NCBI RefSeq assembly: GCF_000149955.1
Contig: NW_017264845.1
Span: 67,472 to 131,471, forward strand
Source: Fusarium oxysporum f. sp. lycopersici 4287
Lineage: Eukaryota; Ascomycota; Sordariomycetes; Hypocreales; Nectriaceae
Reading direction: 5' to 3'
Length of the DNA: 64,000 bases
Shown piece by piece: positions 21,001 through 30,716 of this stretch (the first letter of the stretch is position 1; the number at the start of each line of letters is the position of its first letter). The translations under genes and the position numbers were made by a program. Under the pieces are notes generated by a model. That model ran no database searches and was not told the DNA's origin. It saw nothing but the letters and a program-made list of their open reading frames with translations.

Positions 21001-22969
21001 AAAGAAGCTGCAGGATGAAGAAGCCAAATCTCAAGCAGAGGCAAAGTCTTATTCTGAGCAGCTGAAGATGGGAGAAGACGAGCAAGAGGTGCTTGAGAAA
21101 CAAATCACTAGTCTCACAGCCGAGGTTCATCGGCTGACAAAGGAGTTGACAGAAGCAAGAGCCCAGGCTAGTCAACATCAGACATCAGAGAAAACACCAA
21201 GGAGGCCGCTAAATCTGCAAACTAGAGGGATCAGTCAGTCAACCAACGTTGAAAGGGCGACAGATTCAAAGGCAACATCACAAGGCTCGCGATCGCACAT
21301 GAAAGCTCCCTCTTCATGTGATACTGCAATTCGATTTAGTCCAGGAAAGCAAGGACAAAGTCAGAGCCATTCACCGCAAAGCCCGCCAGATTCTCTAATA
21401 TCCACCACTAACTCATGTATAACAGTCTCATCTGGCTCCAATTCATCCATGGACTCTCTTTCATCTTTCATTCCTCAGAATTCCTCGGACCCGGTAGGTG
21501 ACTCGTCTTCGCATGATTCTGGCATACCATCGCCAATAACACCTTGTCCCGCGAAACAACACACAAGACAGTCTCAATTGGATTTACAAGGATTGAGGAT
21601 GAACCCCGGAGTCAAGGGACTAATAGATAGTGCAAATGCTCAAAATTGTGCAGATAGCACAGTGAAGAGGCGAAATACCACAATGCCATCTAGAACACTT
21701 GCAAATGGTTATAGGTCTATTTCTGGGCCAACAAAGCGTGCAACCAAGCCTAGCTCTAAACCAATCAGATATACCTCGCCCTTGGTAGGGGAGAGAGCCT
21801 CACAGAGCAGAGATTCCCATAGCCAATTAACCAGTGTCGAGGTCAGTGGAACGCTTACAAGACACTCACCTGACATTCGATTGAGTACGCAGCCAGGGGT
21901 AGGAACCTATCTCGGTCAGTCAAGTCCAGGTCAAAATCCATTTAAGGAGCAAAGTGGCCCATGGTTATGGAATGGCAATCATTCAAGGGTTGAAGATCTA
22001 ATACAATCCATGTATGAGAAGGTCAACAAAATGGGTGAGAAGGTCAACAACATGGATGAGAAGGTCATCAGTCTGAGTCGGTTGGCGATTAAAGACACAA
22101 ACAAAAGGGTGGCCTCCGAATCATCGGTCTCTGATAAATTTAGGGATTCAAGTTCGAAAAGATTATCAGCCAAAAACACAAACATAAGGAAGAGTCCTGA
22201 GCCATCTGACTCTGACTCTGACGATGCTCCGGTCCGTAAACGCCTCCGTCCGAGGAATAATGTTTCATCAGGCACCAAACAGCCTACCATGAAATCAGTA
22301 ATTAAGGTCGATAAGCCTAAACGGAAGCAGACAAGATGGGGAAATATCTATGACGTAAGAACGGGCAACAAAACAGAGACTGACACAACGGAGACTGACA
22401 CAACAGAGGCCGAGGCAACGGAGGCAGACACAACAGAGGCCGAGGCAACGGAGGCAGACACAACAGACGAGGAGTCTCCAAGGCCCAAGGCGCTGGAACC
22501 CAAAAAGAAGGAAGAAGGGCTGGAGATTAGACTTGATAACCAGCGCTGGCCTATCACAAGAATTGACAATCCTACTGGGATCGCGCCTAAAGTTATTGTG
22601 ACAGATGCCGAAGGAGAATTTCGTGCCCCAACTCTGAAAGAGGTTCTTTGTCTTGGAACCAAGCAAACATGCGAGGACAACACATTATGCTTACGAAGGT
22701 GGTATAGCACGCATAAAAAGTCATTCCCTGATTCCTTGGCCTTCGTGTCAATCGAAGCAATATCTGGTAAAAGATTCAAAGTAGGCTTCGAGAGGACAGA
22801 GAAGGGGACCAAACATTACAAAGATGGATTTGAAGCTAGAAAGTTATATAGCTGGGGTTACAGAGCTGCGCACCTAATGGGAGAGGAGTATATTACTAGG
22901 TTCCTTAAGAGTCAAGCAAAATACATAGAGACCGCAAAAGACAAACTTCATAGTAAGGCCAAGAAGTAA
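18017..22969 (+). CDS. Giant coiled-coil protein, 1650 aa
   Basis: One uninterrupted exon; the first in-frame ATG is at 18017 (MGKKSQKAVGQL). Architecture: a basic disordered N-terminus (residues 1-145), a small globular region (about 150-330, including EYLVIRMKESLAAKK), then about 700 residues of continuous Lys/Glu-rich coiled coil (about 340-1070), a Ser/Pro-rich linker (about 1080-1380), a short minisatellite-encoded Thr/Glu/Asp repeat (about 1455-1487), and a globular C-terminal domain of about 150 residues rich in aromatic and charged residues (LDNQRWPITRI, LCLRRWYSTHKKSFPDS). The C-terminal domain is not one I know. The form resembles structural or scaffold proteins (SMC-, myosin-tail- or golgin-like), but no ATPase or motor motif is present. 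An intact 4.95-kb frame argues for selection. Confidence 0.85.
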   Translation: MGKKSQKAVGQLTAQRRYELRSRRSAVCSDNKATGTPNTGATDEAADQGGSKLFELDSEIPRKKRTKKTQDRDDKIHETESPVLVGGYELGSYSNNSDRQVTNVSTEGSKNSISQVGSITQDNKVGETIVTPKNSVCLAKGKGVRTSVDIGAILQSKPYLEYLVIRMKESLAAKKMETYHLYTLSLLAEIIDDVEKAKDLYEALPTLSKDVLGGLISDELLRGVKKGDKTISMVYPTSETDDQGLGWEQWPLLVRGVENAMKKNGTPANGTTVDISNQTIGSDRSHIKFRAYKGFTMAHIDLVKEEEKWVQQISHSVFAAAGQKGDGGHQDSWNQTYTVESKKELSDLKAKIDDLQKEIKDKEATIKGILDDQQAKLQIQRELDAENESYEEQLRGRFKEASEEASRNAKSLQETESTLNNMRELWGNQADRQQQQINISKVSLEAFRVAEIDYKEAIAKRDISIEKAKLDLDRMKRLEREKEAKIFDQQQELAVLEKKQQEEKEALMSTNKSLKAEVVGIQAKTDTLKEQVDFLQRKNTELQKEAEEQKSKIHKNDLIIIEYDTKLKVQEQKIGELERQLHEKQTEINDADKERKLTMKNMEDKKQKEKDLAEDLYKKGEEVQALQRKLNETEKQRQVCHKQVGDLEEKHSAVLKEIGEKRKEIDKMTSQSEVNIKGYQEQLSNKDKEINNFLKQVTELEGKMKQLEAELLNSGEANSKRFNKLQTEFINVDKERLKLLADQEELVKENNMLQNSVKTAKKEAEDKERDHVEIEQKLKAQLSSVLNEIKSPKDINSGMEHVLDIPTAVNEVLRYLKKSSNETKELREKLAKAEERCLIDGREIEDKDSKFSKDLEDVNKKVSELEEQLNNAQSQCQIEVSEKIKFEQELGTTKQALAEKRDLEDQISQRQAEEVKLKEQNESLKNKINRLEGEVTTLKKEYGQVQSSGCQLQKKLNEVEKDREKEKDKAASKDVQIADKDRVVQELQNKLHETRKKLQDEEAKSQAEAKSYSEQLKMGEDEQEVLEKQITSLTAEVHRLTKELTEARAQASQHQTSEKTPRRPLNLQTRGISQSTNVERATDSKATSQGSRSHMKAPSSCDTAIRFSPGKQGQSQSHSPQSPPDSLISTTNSCITVSSGSNSSMDSLSSFIPQNSSDPVGDSSSHDSGIPSPITPCPAKQHTRQSQLDLQGLRMNPGVKGLIDSANAQNCADSTVKRRNTTMPSRTLANGYRSISGPTKRATKPSSKPIRYTSPLVGERASQSRDSHSQLTSVEVSGTLTRHSPDIRLSTQPGVGTYLGQSSPGQNPFKEQSGPWLWNGNHSRVEDLIQSMYEKVNKMGEKVNNMDEKVISLSRLAIKDTNKRVASESSVSDKFRDSSSKRLSAKNTNIRKSPEPSDSDSDDAPVRKRLRPRNNVSSGTKQPTMKSVIKVDKPKRKQTRWGNIYDVRTGNKTETDTTETDTTEAEATEADTTEAEATEADTTDEESPRPKALEPKKKEEGLEIRLDNQRWPITRIDNPTGIAPKVIVTDAEGEFRAPTLKEVLCLGTKQTCEDNTLCLRRWYSTHKKSFPDSLAFVSIEAISGKRFKVGFERTEKGTKHYKDGFEARKLYSWGYRAAHLMGEEYITRFLKSQAKYIETAKDKLHSKAKK
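22374..22471 (+). repeat. In-frame minisatellite (15/30-bp units)
   Basis: Tandem units close to ACAGAGGCCGAGGCAACGGAGG and ACGGAGACTGACACA repeat at 15- and 30-bp periods inside the giant coiled-coil gene and encode T-E-T-D-T / T-E-A-E-A motifs. Period divisible by three keeps the frame, so copy number can vary without disruption. Confidence 0.8.
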
Positions 22970-23046
22970 TATACAGAAACTTAGTCTTAAGGCTCTAACG
23001 CTTCTCGTAATTATCACCGTGATCTCTATATTATTTAATATATAAC

Positions 23047-23532
23047 ATGCACTATGCGTTTCACTCATTTACCTATAGCATGAAATCTCAACATATCCAG
23101 TTCTTCTCTCATCCTAATACCCAGGTTACCCTATTTTTATATGCGCCCGACGGCCTTCACAAGAACTTGGAGAAAACTGTGCGCTTCTTGACTGGGCTCA
23201 TTACTCCCAGTCCACCTCTTCAGATCGATGAACATGATGAGGGCTTCCGGGAAAGGGTCAGCCTAGGCGAATGCTGCTCCCCTCATGTCCTGACTCTAGA
23301 CGTCGATCCTACACACTTCAGTGAAGAATTGTTTACACTCTCTGCAACAGCCTTCCTCTATAACCGGGGATTCCTCGTTCGGCAACTTAAGAGTTCAGTC
23401 ATTGATCATATGTTTCAGGAAATAGTCGACCCAGCTGCTTTGGTCAACAATTCTGTGGTAGCTCCACTGGTACCGATGTCAAAGTTCAATCGTCAGAAAT
23501 CAAGACATGATGCGTCCCAGGTTCCGATTTAG
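23047..23532 (+). CDS. Orphan 161-aa protein
   Basis: ATG at 23047, 77 bp after the giant gene's stop and followed within 120 bp by the ferric reductase-like gene. Content looks protein-like (FLYAPDGLHKNLEKTVRFL, LFTLSATAFLYNRGFLV) with no recognised domain, no signal peptide and no clear membrane helix. Another ATG (MKSQHIQFF) lies 11 codons in. Function unknown. Confidence 0.45.
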   Translation: MHYAFHSFTYSMKSQHIQFFSHPNTQVTLFLYAPDGLHKNLEKTVRFLTGLITPSPPLQIDEHDEGFRERVSLGECCSPHVLTLDVDPTHFSEELFTLSATAFLYNRGFLVRQLKSSVIDHMFQEIVDPAALVNNSVVAPLVPMSKFNRQKSRHDASQVPI

Positions 23533-23651
23533 ATCCTGTATATGAAGTCTATTTTGAGATCCTTTCTGGGCGTAAGATCCCACTGGGCAGTATAGTGGTA
23601 GGCGGAATGAGTATATAAGCACGTTATAATCCTGAAGATAGTCAATGCAGG

Positions 23652-25290
23652 ATGAGATTTGTGTTCGTTTGGCTTATAATAATATTTATTAATACAGTTA
23701 CTGGTTTGCTGTTGTCTCGGTTACATGGTCTGAGAATTTATGTTGACAAGATCAACATTCCTCGAGGGGAGCTTTCTGTGAAAGAGGTAAAGGAACCAAA
23801 TAATGAGAGGCTTCACAGTGATCGAAAGTCTCCTCAAGACCAGGGGACCATTTCAATACTACTGATGTCATGGATTGAACAATGCAAGCAAAGTATACGA
23901 TCACATCACGCGGCACTATTAGAGTCAGACAACATAAACTACTCGGGGTTTGCGCCACCTAGAGTTACGCGGCTCCTCATTTCAACGGTCATCATAATTG
24001 AGAACCTTGTTGCCATACTGCAGGCGAATAAGGATGAGTTGCCACTTAAAAGTATAAGCTATCGAGCTGGGCAACTGTCGCTTCTCAATATGCTGCCACT
24101 ATTGATTTCTGTAGCCCCGGATGTCCTTCTTGTCCACACATTACGCCATAGTAGGCAACAGACATTGTGGCTTCACGAGCTCTACGCTTGGCTGATATGG
24201 TATGAGGTCGTATTACATGTATGGCTGTCGCTGTTTACAACATCACAGATAAGTATGAGGTTCCCTGCTCGTCAGACTATGTTTGATACTGAAATGTGCG
24301 AAATTAGGTACTTGGGCAGACATGACACTGATATTCATCGGATGCTTTGTAACAAAAACCTAATCTGGCCGCCAGTAATAAGCTAACCAGTGACTACAGT
24401 CATATCTTGTCCTCAGCTCCCTGATGGTAACCCAATTTGAACTAAAGCCAATGAATTCTCCGTCACGTCACTGCGCGCTGGGTGTGGCATGTATGGCCTT
24501 TCTCATGGTGCATTGCATAGGATTCAACATATCAGCACTTTTGGGGATGGTTCTTGTTGTTCTTGGCCTTTGGCTCCTTGCTGCGAATCTAAAAGCGAAA
24601 CCACGAGGAACAGTCAATCCACAGGCGTGCCTCCAGTCCCGCAACAGTCCAAAAATAATATCTAGGCCGATTCGATACAATGGCTGGCTCAAAATCAGGC
24701 GAATTGTCGCAAACAACCATCCCAACGTGTACTTCAAAGTCAATGGCAGGCCGGTCCGAGTTGCGTGGACAGAGCCTATTTATGGGACTGACGGAACATA
24801 TAATGCCGTGTTGCTAGTTCCAGCAGAATCGAAGATGGAGACGATAGATGTTCAAGGACCGTATAATATGCCTATGAGCCCATATGTTCACGGACCAGCG
24901 CAGCTCGACATAATTGCAACAGATAGTGGCATTCTTGAAGCCTATTCCTGCTTTCGTTGGAGGCAAAGGGTTTTGACCCCAAAAACAAGTACCACTAATC
25001 TCATCTGGTTCAGCGCTGATCTAGAGTTTGTGACACTCATGCTAGAGCATTTTCGCGTAATGTCGTGCTCCGCCTTAATTTCTGTTGTCTACTTTGTAGA
25101 CCCACTGAATCACGTCAGCGAAGATGAGGCTCGTGCTGAGAGGAATGAGGCTGAACGTATTGTTGGCGACATTAGTATGGCTAATTTAGACTTCAATGCT
25201 GAGGTGATAACTTTAAGCGAACTTTTGAAAGATACGATGAGTTACAGCAGCGAACAGTACTGTAAGTTAAATTCTGGAGTAATTGGCTGA
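23652..25290 (+). CDS. Ferric reductase-like heme/flavin transmembrane protein, divergent
   Basis: Family role: plasma-membrane transfer of electrons from NADPH via FAD and two hemes to extracellular ferric chelates. Exons 23652-24252, 24308-24348 and 24400 onwards; introns 24253-24307 (GTATGA...TTAG) and 24349-24399 (GTAACA, branch GCTAACC, ACAG). Splicing restores the transmembrane segment TWADMTLIFIGCF|SYLVLSSLM. Both heme His pairs are visible at the expected spacing of 14: H in LHELYAWLIWYEVVLH and in SRHCALGVACMAFLMVH. RAGQLSLLNMLPLLI matches the conserved pre-heme helix, and VQGPYNMP matches the family GPYG. Oddities: the FAD-binding HPF-type site reads GRPVRVAW, the Rossmann glycines are reduced to TDSGI, and the frame stops at 25290 before any CGP-type NADPH motif. 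It may need further exons to about 25420, or be losing reductase function. Confident in family, not in activity. Confidence 0.7.
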
Positions 25291-27291
25291 TGTCTAGGTA
25301 CTAATCTTGGAATCCCAGTCGTTGGTGAAAATCTGCGATCATACATTGAGAAACCAAGCTGTCTTGACACTCAAATTGAGGCTCTTGAAAGCATCAGAGC
25401 CACGGGACTCTGATTCTACAACTCCAGCCCCACTGCAAATCTTCTCCAGTTGTCACACCTAAGACTGGTACAATGATTGGCACGGACAAAACAAAGTCCA
25501 GCCTCTTGCCGGATTGAGTTAGACATGTATAAGTTACATGCAACAGACACCAGTCGTGGGTACTGCATTGGCAAAAGGTCTCGCTTCTCACCAGGTTGCA
25601 GGCAGGTGGTTGGGGGCCATGGGAAAATACCAAAGCAGAGACCTTGCATTACTAGGTAAACAGTTGAACTTATGTGTGGTCAGTTAATGTAAAGACTAGT
25701 GATTTCAGAAATGAGACAATTGGTATGAACGAGATTAGAGGCTTCCTAGTAATAATGCTATTGTAGTTCGTCTCCTTGACCCATTGTTTTGCTAAAGGTT
25801 CTTGAACATTGAGCAAGTCGAGACAGCCTTGTCTTTTTGACCCACACACACTTGTCATTCCGCCGGTACGTAGCCACTCAACTACTGCAATATCGGAGGT
25901 TTCCCCGGGGCATGGCAAGAATTTACGCGACCGAGTTTGTACCTAGCTCAATCAGGAGATCGTCTCGCTACCCCGCTTTGTGAAACAGTTAGCTTGAGAC
26001 GCTAGCGACAATGGGGAAAGATCATCTCCAGAGTGTTACTGCAGCTGCAAACGGTAAGGATCTACAGCACATCGGCAGGTTGGGTTTCTTTGGGTGAGTA
26101 CATGTAAACCCCTGTACCTGTATGCCATGTAATAAAACATGACACCACTTTCAATGATAACATCTTGAACCCCAGAACCAACAGAAATGTATTCGTCATG
26201 CTGTAAGAATCATGGTCCCAAGAAGGTTGTATTACACAACAAGCAATGCTGCAATTACGCCGCTCGCCCGAACACTCCATAATGCCTCGCAAGCTAGTCC
26301 TTGAGTTGAAGATATCACACTCACACTAGCAACTGCTACCATCTGTTGGTTCTGGCATAAAGATGGTACGCACCCCCCGCCACTACAGCAACACTCAAAT
26401 CTCGTTTTTTAGGCCTGACCCAATATCGTTAGACTGTCTCTTATCTTTCTCTGGCAATGACACCGACACTGGAATGTTGCTCGTCGTGGAGACTGTGACT
26501 CGAGGTTAATTGAGCTCAGCTCTTGATCTGGTAGTCTGTCGATGCATCGGGCGGCATTGAAATCGGTCGTGTCTCTTATTTCCAGCATGGAAGGCTTTAC
26601 ATCCTCAATTTCTCGCCTGAAAGTCGTGAGGCGAAAGCAACGGAGCGACGGTACGTACGTGAGATTCTACTCTGTTGAATTTTCCGTGTTTCCCAATCTT
26701 GTCTCTTCTGAACCTCCGCACCCCCGTGATATGCTGCTTTCCTATGTCCACGCTGGCTGGCCCGGTGGACAGACATGGTCACAGCACACAGTTCAGGCCG
26801 GCCGGATGAGTCTGTGTGTTGGTAGGGAGCGGCATCGAAGTAGTACTTCTACCCTGATTTGCCTCTAAGACCATGCCAACGTTGAGATTGACCCGAGAAT
26901 CTGCTTCACCACTCGTCACCTATGTTTTACACGTGAGGTTCTGCGAGCCTTTCCTTGATTGAATGAGCATTCCTTTCTGCGCACTTCTATACCACTTCTA
27001 ACCCCGTCGAACCCACTTCTACTAGAATTGACCGAGCCGAACGGAGCCTAACGAGCCGCCACCTCATGCAACAAAGCGTCCTTTGCTTCTCATTGCAGGT
27101 TGCATTGAAAAGTACGTATTACAGTCGAGAGATCATGTCAGTTCATAGTGGTTCAACTCGTCCCAAAGCCATTTCAGCAACTGACCCTTTAACAAAGGCT
27201 CATCACATTACTCTTGTGTAGACCTCCAAGCCTGCTTGCCGATGAATACTGACGCCTTCGATAGTCCATCATCGGGATGCTCAGCAACACA
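25291..27291. other. Gene-poor stretch, nothing supported
   Basis: Only short overlapping ORFs on both strands. The first about 130 bp may hold a terminal exon of the ferric reductase-like gene. I see no element termini or RNA genes. Confidence 0.45.
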
Positions 27292-27896
27292 TCAGAGAGG
27301 CCTTCCCTCCACCAAGATCAATACGCCAGTCGAATACTTCATTTCGATACTTTGGTGAGTTACTACAGAAAGCCACTGGTTCATTGTGCCTTCAACGCTG
27401 ATGAGCCATTTCCTTCGAGACCATTCTTCTGACAGCCACTTCCAGTCGAGTTCAACATCCCCAGCAAGTCGCAATACGTCGTCATCCCCGAGACAGACCG
27501 CCCCATCCGGCATCCGATATACACGAGTGCGATACAATACTGGCAGTACCTCGCCTCGCTCCAGCTCCAATTGGAGATGAAGCACTGATGCATCTATGAT
27601 GGCACTACCGTGCAGCAAATGAGCCTTCCCGCCATCATAGTCAAGCTGGTGCACAGGACAGACCTCCTCTATTCCACATGCGACTTTGGTGTACTTGAGC
27701 ACCTTGATGCCGCATCTGAGAGAAAGCAGTCAACCGCTTTCATATTTCTGGTGTTCATAATCACCAAAGGTGGAATGATGCCACCAACTCCTTTCACTCT
27801 GTGATCTATCTTTGTCCTGCTCCGCGACTGATATGCTTCAATCGTGTTCGGGCAGCGTATCAACTCGATATGTTTCCTTCTGGGGGCTTGCACCAT
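27292..27896 (-). pseudogene. Probable frameshifted gene remnant
   Basis: Two minus-strand frames meet near 27710: the upstream one carries VGGIIPPLVIMNTRNMKAVD and the downstream one continues for 136 codons with protein-like content (LLHGSAIIDASVLHLQLEL, VYRMPDGAVCLGDDDVLRLA, WLISVEGTMNQWLSVV). A pyrimidine tract and CAG (TTTCTCTCAG) at the junction could be a splice acceptor, but the upstream frame has no convincing start or donor. Family not recognised. Confidence 0.35.
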
Positions 27897-28762
27897 CTGA
27901 GAGCCACTATTCAGTGGCTTTTACTGGTTTGTGAGGGTACTGGGGATGTGGCCACTATGGCTCCCGCGGGCAGTTGTAGATATCTTTGGTACTACCGGGG
28001 GCTCAAAGCAACTTTGTTGCATTTCTCATTGGCGAAAAGTCTCAATGTCGGGGGGAGCTCTTGTTCACACTGGTGCATAAGTGGACAAAGGCATCCCAAT
28101 AAGTATTGCTTGTCTGCAGATACGTATGGAAAAGGACACCAGAGCGCTGGGGACGCCTGGCCTTTTGGTGCGTCCTTTCCATCTCTTGAGCCTTAGGTGC
28201 ATGGGTAATGACGATTATCCAGCGCCTTGATACTTCGGATCATTGGTCCGTATATCAGTTGCAAGAAAGGGGACGCCTGGACTTGTAGTGTGGCTCATTT
28301 CCGGTCGAGACAAGCATCTTAAGCATCTGCCACAAGACTCTAGTAGATATCATCTGTTCGTGGGCTTCTGGGGGCTTTAAGAAAGTGCAAGAAGGATCTT
28401 CGTTATGGCTTTGATGAATATTAGCAATGGCTCGTTTAATATTATTGTGCTGTGATGCGGAAAAGTATCTATGGATACTGTGTAACTTGCAGTTATTAGA
28501 GGGCAGTGCGGTTTGTGTTCAATGCCCAACAAGGAACATTTGCATGGCCTTAATGCGGGGAGTTTAGTATAGGATTTAGTAGTATTATATATTATTAAAT
28601 ATATAAAAGCTTATTACTTATATTTTCTACTTAAAATATATTTATATTAGCTTAAAAAATATATTTATATTTTAAGAAAATTATATTTTAATATATATTT
28701 AAGTATCTAATCCTCTAACTTTTTTTTAATATTAAATATTTTAATTTATTCTTTACTTTAAT
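27897..28762. other. Intergenic; becomes extremely AT-rich at 28560-28760
   Basis: No supported gene. Two similar GGGGACGCCTGG boxes lie near 28151 and 28270. From 28560 to the next ATG the sequence is almost only A and T, marking the start of the AT-rich block that contains the next genes. Confidence 0.5.
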
Positions 28763-29918
28763 ATGAGAACTATCCAAGATCTTATAAAGCAGGTAAAGGC
28801 AGAAGGCTTTATCTTAACAAAGGTAAAGCCTTATTTAGCTAATAATAACACAACAAGGTTTATTACAACAGAGACTATTAAGGTAAGTAATTGCAATAAC
28901 AATATCCCATCCTTTTATCTGACAACTATAGAAAGGTGATGTCGTTCTTCAAGTTCCTTATAAATCAGCACATACCACTGAAGACATATCAGCAGAAATT
29001 AAAGACAAATATCCAGACTGCAGCGCTCAGTCATACTACGCTTTAGAGATCGCCAAGAGTATTCGAAAGAAGGAAAGGAATGTGTGGTGCTTCCTTGACG
29101 AGGTCCCTGATAAGCTTCTACGAGATAGTATTATAACTTGGCCAGATAGTCTTATCCAAGCTTTGCCTAAACAAACCATCCGCTCAGCGACGGATCTCAG
29201 AGCCGCTTATAAAGACGACTGGAGAGAAACCGAATCGAGTCAGAAGAAAGGGGGTCTTGACATTGAGCAAGAGGAGTTCAAGCAGGCCTGGATAGTCGCT
29301 CAGACAAGAATGCTTGCCTGCGAAGGCAGTAACGGGGAAGCGATCCAGGCCATGCTACCATTGGCAGAAATGTTTAATCATGCATCCGACGGCTGCCATT
29401 TAGACTTTGCTGATAACTTCTATGAGTTCAGAGCAACTCGAGATTATAACTCTGGGGAGGAGGTCTGTTGGAATTATAATCCGCAATTCACCAATGACGA
29501 CTTATTATCCTGCTATGGCTTTATTGAAAAGAATAATAAGAAAGACTATTTCATCTTGGATGATTTTATTCTTAGAGAATCAGCAAGGTTACCAGAAATG
29601 CCCCAAAAACCAGGAAAGGGTAACCTTTTGCAGTATAGCAAGTCTGGAACTGTGGAATTAAACGACATTGCAAAGAAGAGCTTTTGCCTTCTAGCCCAGA
29701 AAGATAACACGACACGGGGAAATCAACAGCTAGAGTTGCATCCCGTGGAGTTTAATCAGTTTGTTAAAACGAAGCTTAGAGACATAGAAGCTAAAACTGC
29801 AGAGGAGTATAATAAGTTCTTTCGAGAACATATAAAAGAGATTGAAAGGTATCCTATATTTAGGGAAAGATGGGAAGAGCATCTGCTACTATTAGAAGAG
29901 GGTATTAAGAAATATTAA
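28763..29918 (+). CDS. SET-domain lysine methyltransferase (RuBisCO-LSMT/SETD6-like)
   Basis: Predicted S-adenosylmethionine-dependent protein-lysine methyltransferase. Exon 1 28763-28882 (40 codons), intron 28883-28931 (GTAAGT...CTGACAACTATAG), exon 2 28932-29918; 368 aa. Splicing gives FITTETIK|KGDVVLQVPYKS, which matches the N-terminal SET strand where 'I-x-KGD-x-L-x-VP' is typical. The SET core follows: LPLAEMFNHASDG with the Asn-His pair at about 189-190, then GEEVCWNY (about 215-222) and LLSCYGF (about 231-237). A helical C-terminal region, as in the LSMT substrate-binding domain, ends the protein. The length suits the compact non-histone class, so targets such as ribosomal proteins or elongation factors are as likely as histones. 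It is flanked on both sides by AT-rich DNA. Confidence 0.85.
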
Positions 29919-30006
29919 TAGTTACTTCAAAACTTAAAGTAATTTATAAAGCCATAAGCTGTCTTTAATATTTAAAGATTTCTTTTAATATATCTTTATC
30001 TTTATT

Positions 30007-30621
30007 ATGGCCTCAAGTAGACTTAGTGCTACTACTCTAGCTAAGAAGCCTGTTACCCCACATGAACAATATTCAAGCTCTGTTGGTGTGCTTGGATGTA
30101 AGATTAATACCAATCGCGTTGCATATTGGCCTGACTCTGTTGGATGTGATGACATATGCATCAGAGTAGCTACAGAGAGACGTGAGGTTTATCTACTGAA
30201 GGTGGATGCATCGGGAGGCGCTTACGATATTTCATATGATGCCTGGAACTTTCTAGTAACTGGCAAGTCGGCCACAGAATCTCCAGCTATGGGAGGAGGC
30301 ATCTTCATGACATATGAAGTGGTCGATCCTACCTATTGTGTTCCATTACTTCAAGATGGGAAACTGCCTCTAGCTGCAGCGAACAGTATGAACTATCTAG
30401 CTAATTGCCTGCAGTCCCCTAATAGTTGGGTAGCTACACACTATGTTTTATATAACATTGTGGACTCAACTTGTAAGTACGGTGTTGATGAAATATGTTA
30501 TCTTGATCTTACTATCAGCAACCAAGCGCAATGTCCAAGCGGGCTTGGAGTATTAACCCCTGTTGGCCTCGATGTTAAAAATATCATTTATGGGACTGGA
30601 AAGGAAGAAAAGGCACCATAG
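30007..30621 (+). CDS. Conserved secreted-type fungal protein lacking a signal peptide, 204 aa
   Basis: The core (VGVLGCKINTNRVAYWPDSV, CDDICIRV, SGGAYDISYDAWNFLVTGKS, LPLAAANSMNYLANCL) matches, from memory, a conserved Cys-containing family of fungal extracellular proteins of unknown function; six or more Cys suggest disulfides. Those relatives normally begin with a signal peptide, but here the N-terminus is MASSRLSATTLAKKPVTPHEQ, polar and basic, with no hydrophobic core. Either the secretion signal has been lost, an upstream exon is missed in the AT-rich leader, or the protein acts inside the cell. It lies 88 bp after the SET gene, same strand. Confidence 0.65.
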   Translation: MASSRLSATTLAKKPVTPHEQYSSSVGVLGCKINTNRVAYWPDSVGCDDICIRVATERREVYLLKVDASGGAYDISYDAWNFLVTGKSATESPAMGGGIFMTYEVVDPTYCVPLLQDGKLPLAAANSMNYLANCLQSPNSWVATHYVLYNIVDSTCKYGVDEICYLDLTISNQAQCPSGLGVLTPVGLDVKNIIYGTGKEEKAP

Positions 30622-30716
30622 ATAACATTTAATACTTCTAAGTTTTTAAAGAACAGAATAACTACACTTTTCACATATTATTTAAACTGGGTTTATATAT
30701 ACAGTAATATAATATA

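Noticed and set aside
22295..22812. Long minus-strand ORFs opposite the giant coiled-coil gene
   Set aside because: They are antisense shadows of the minisatellite and Glu/Lys-rich coding sequence.
25394..25649. Minus-strand ORFs after the ferric reductase-like gene
   Set aside because: Two overlapping frames of the same DNA with no recognisable motif.
28600..28760. Apparent hairpins in AT-rich DNA (CTTAAAATATA ... TATATTTTAAG)
   Set aside because: Expected from near-pure A+T composition; no independent sign of an element or RNA.
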